Below are positions 63,191 through 64,000 of a stretch of DNA of 64,000 nucleotides, piece by piece (within the stretch, counting starts at the first letter, position 1; each line of letters starts with the position of its first letter). Made by a program: the position numbers and the translations under genes. The notes below the pieces were generated by a model that saw only the letters and a list, made by a program, of their open reading frames with translations, was not told where the DNA came from and ran no database searches. Source of the stretch: Pseudophaeobacter sp. EL27 (GTDB taxonomy: Bacteria > Pseudomonadota > Alphaproteobacteria > Rhodobacterales > Rhodobacteraceae); the NCBI RefSeq assembly GCF_900313025.1, contig NZ_OMPQ01000011.1, positions 372,001-436,000 on the forward strand, given 5' to 3'.

Positions 63191-63517
63191 ATGCTAAGAA
63201 CACGCGCCAAATATAATCTGGGACAGGTTGTCCGGCACCGGAAACACCCGTTTCGCGGCGTGGTTTTTGATGTGGATCCAGAGTTCGAGAACACGGAAGA
63301 GTGGTATGAATCCATTCCCGAGGACAGTCGCCCGGTGAAAGATCAGCCGTTCTATCACCTGCTGGCAGAGAATGATCAGACCTACTATGTGGCCTATGTC
63401 TCGGAACAGAATCTGGTTGCGGATTATTCCGGTGAACCGATCAGCCACCCGGACCTGCCGGAGATGTTTGATCAGTTTGATGGCGCCGCCTATGCGCTGC
63501 AGTATCAGCTCAACTGA
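63191..63517 (+). CDS. hspQ: Heat shock protein HspQ
   Basis: HspQ is a small protein that in E. coli binds hemimethylated DNA and modulates Lon. The 108 residues match the family from KYNLGQVVRHRKHPFRGVVF to the DQTYYVAYVSEQNLV and SGEPISHPDL segments. ATG 63191 was chosen because the domain begins there; an upstream in-frame start would add residues in the promoter region. It is divergent from the AEC transporter. A family A repeat follows about 74 bp downstream. Confidence 0.93.
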   Translation: MLRTRAKYNLGQVVRHRKHPFRGVVFDVDPEFENTEEWYESIPEDSRPVKDQPFYHLLAENDQTYYVAYVSEQNLVADYSGEPISHPDLPEMFDQFDGAAYALQYQLN

Positions 63518-63590
63518 GCCGCAGCACCGCTTTATCACCCCTTTTTGAAATCACCTGAAATTGCTGCTCCCTTGGCAGATCTTGCCAGGG

Positions 63591-63682
63591 TGGGGCTCCC
63601 GCCCCCTGTTTCAGAACTGGCTGCGCCAGCCTGACAGGCGTTGGGCCGGGCGCCGTTCCTTCGGCCCGGCGCGGTTGTGCCC
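63591..63682 (+). repeat. Family A structured 3'-end repeat, copy 4 (after hspQ)
   Basis: GGGGCTCCCGCCCC, hairpin CTGGC/GCCAG (63617-63629), linker GTTGGGCCGG, hairpin of GCGCCG-type stem with bulges, then GCGCGGTTGTGCCC. A further short hairpin (TTGGCA/TGCCAA-like) lies just upstream at 63571-63590. Confidence 0.8.
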
Positions 63683-63712
63683 TGCAGTGAGATTGGGGCT
63701 GAACTGAAGGGG

Positions 63713-64000
63713 TCAATAGCCGAGGGCGCACCCGTCTTTGCGTGGATCGCTGGCCCCTTCGAGCACCCCATTTGAATGGATCTTGATGGCCTGAGCGCCG
63801 CCAATCGCCGTGGCCGGGATCTGGACCCTGTGCCCAAGGTCGCTCAGCTCCTGGCGGACCTGATCACTGTAGCCGCGTTCGACGTTGAGAATGCCGCCAT
63901 CCGAAAAACTGCGCGGGCTATCGATGGAGGCCTGGGGCTCCATGTCAAAATCCTGCAGGTTGGACACAAATCGGGCATGTCCATTGGGCTGATAGGCACC
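63713..64000 (-). CDS. ggt: Gamma-glutamyltranspeptidase, C-terminal fragment
   Basis: The frame enters from the right edge and ends at 63713, giving about 95 residues of the C-terminal small-subunit region. Visible GGT features are GAYQPNGHARF at the window edge, the PQASIDSPRSF segment, and the ending AIKIHSNGVLEGASDPRKDG, which is the usual C-terminal signature. The enzyme cleaves glutathione and other gamma-glutamyl compounds in the periplasm. The catalytic Thr and the signal peptide lie outside the window. Confidence 0.9.
   Translation of the reverse strand, partial: GAYQPNGHARFVSNLQDFDMEPQASIDSPRSFSDGGILNVERGYSDQVRQELSDLGHRVQIPATAIGGAQAIKIHSNGVLEGASDPRKDGCALGY

Overview
The window looks like a chromosomal segment of a marine alphaproteobacterium of the Rhodobacteraceae (Roseobacter group, Phaeobacter/Leisingera/Ruegeria-like). 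This is inferred from high GC, the petABC bc1 operon, a solitary CcrM GANTC methylase, a Rhodobacter-type porin, DUF2125/DUF3576 proteins, an FMN-riboswitch-controlled type II lumazine synthase, and the leuS-lptE-holA order. No prophage, CRISPR array, rRNA operon or recognisable defence system is visible. The window opens inside thiP and closes inside a gamma-glutamyltranspeptidase gene.

Layout. 1-8 kb: thiPQ, ribH with its riboswitch, a GST, petABC, mtaB-dapF and tRNA-Lys. 8-14 kb: a DEDDh exonuclease and a TetR regulator divergent from a haloalkane dehalogenase across a clear operator, then a fused E1 dehydrogenase/acyltransferase-like pair. 13.7-21 kb: two class III nucleotide cyclases (one fused to DUF427), a membrane-bound winged-helix regulator with a small secreted partner, rnhB and ccrM. 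21-31 kb: alkB, mutY, DUF721 and DsbA-like proteins, an lpxK/waaA-like/cysQ/pmbA run and DUF2125. 31-44 kb: SDR/crotonase pair, a flavoprotein, a second GST, the leuS-lptE-holA operon, a porin, a PLP-binding protein, an L,D-transpeptidase-ribA pair and an OmpR-type response regulator. 44-56.8 kb: a butyrobetaine-hydroxylase-like dioxygenase, exonuclease III, thioredoxin-TPR, Lon-domain protein and Trm112, a Ubi hydroxylase, an amidase, an aminotransferase, ftsK and lolA.

56.85-61.5 kb is the only clearly foreign region. Two different, both decayed, IS1182-like elements lie in direct orientation around an AT-richer two-gene unit: a phytanoyl-CoA-dioxygenase-like protein and a TylF-like methyltransferase, overlapping by 8 bp. 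Core genes (lytic transglycosylase-like, AEC transporter, hspQ, ggt) resume after it.

The most unusual non-coding signal is a set of structured repeats at gene 3' ends, in the sense direction of the gene they follow. Family A has four copies (46570, 48656, 48842 on the minus strand, 63591). Each keeps fixed linkers around hairpins whose stems differ in sequence but still pair. Family B has two copies (5447; 13626 on the minus strand), with a conserved tail after two hairpins. The pattern suggests RNA-level elements; it was found by eye and has not been checked against any database.
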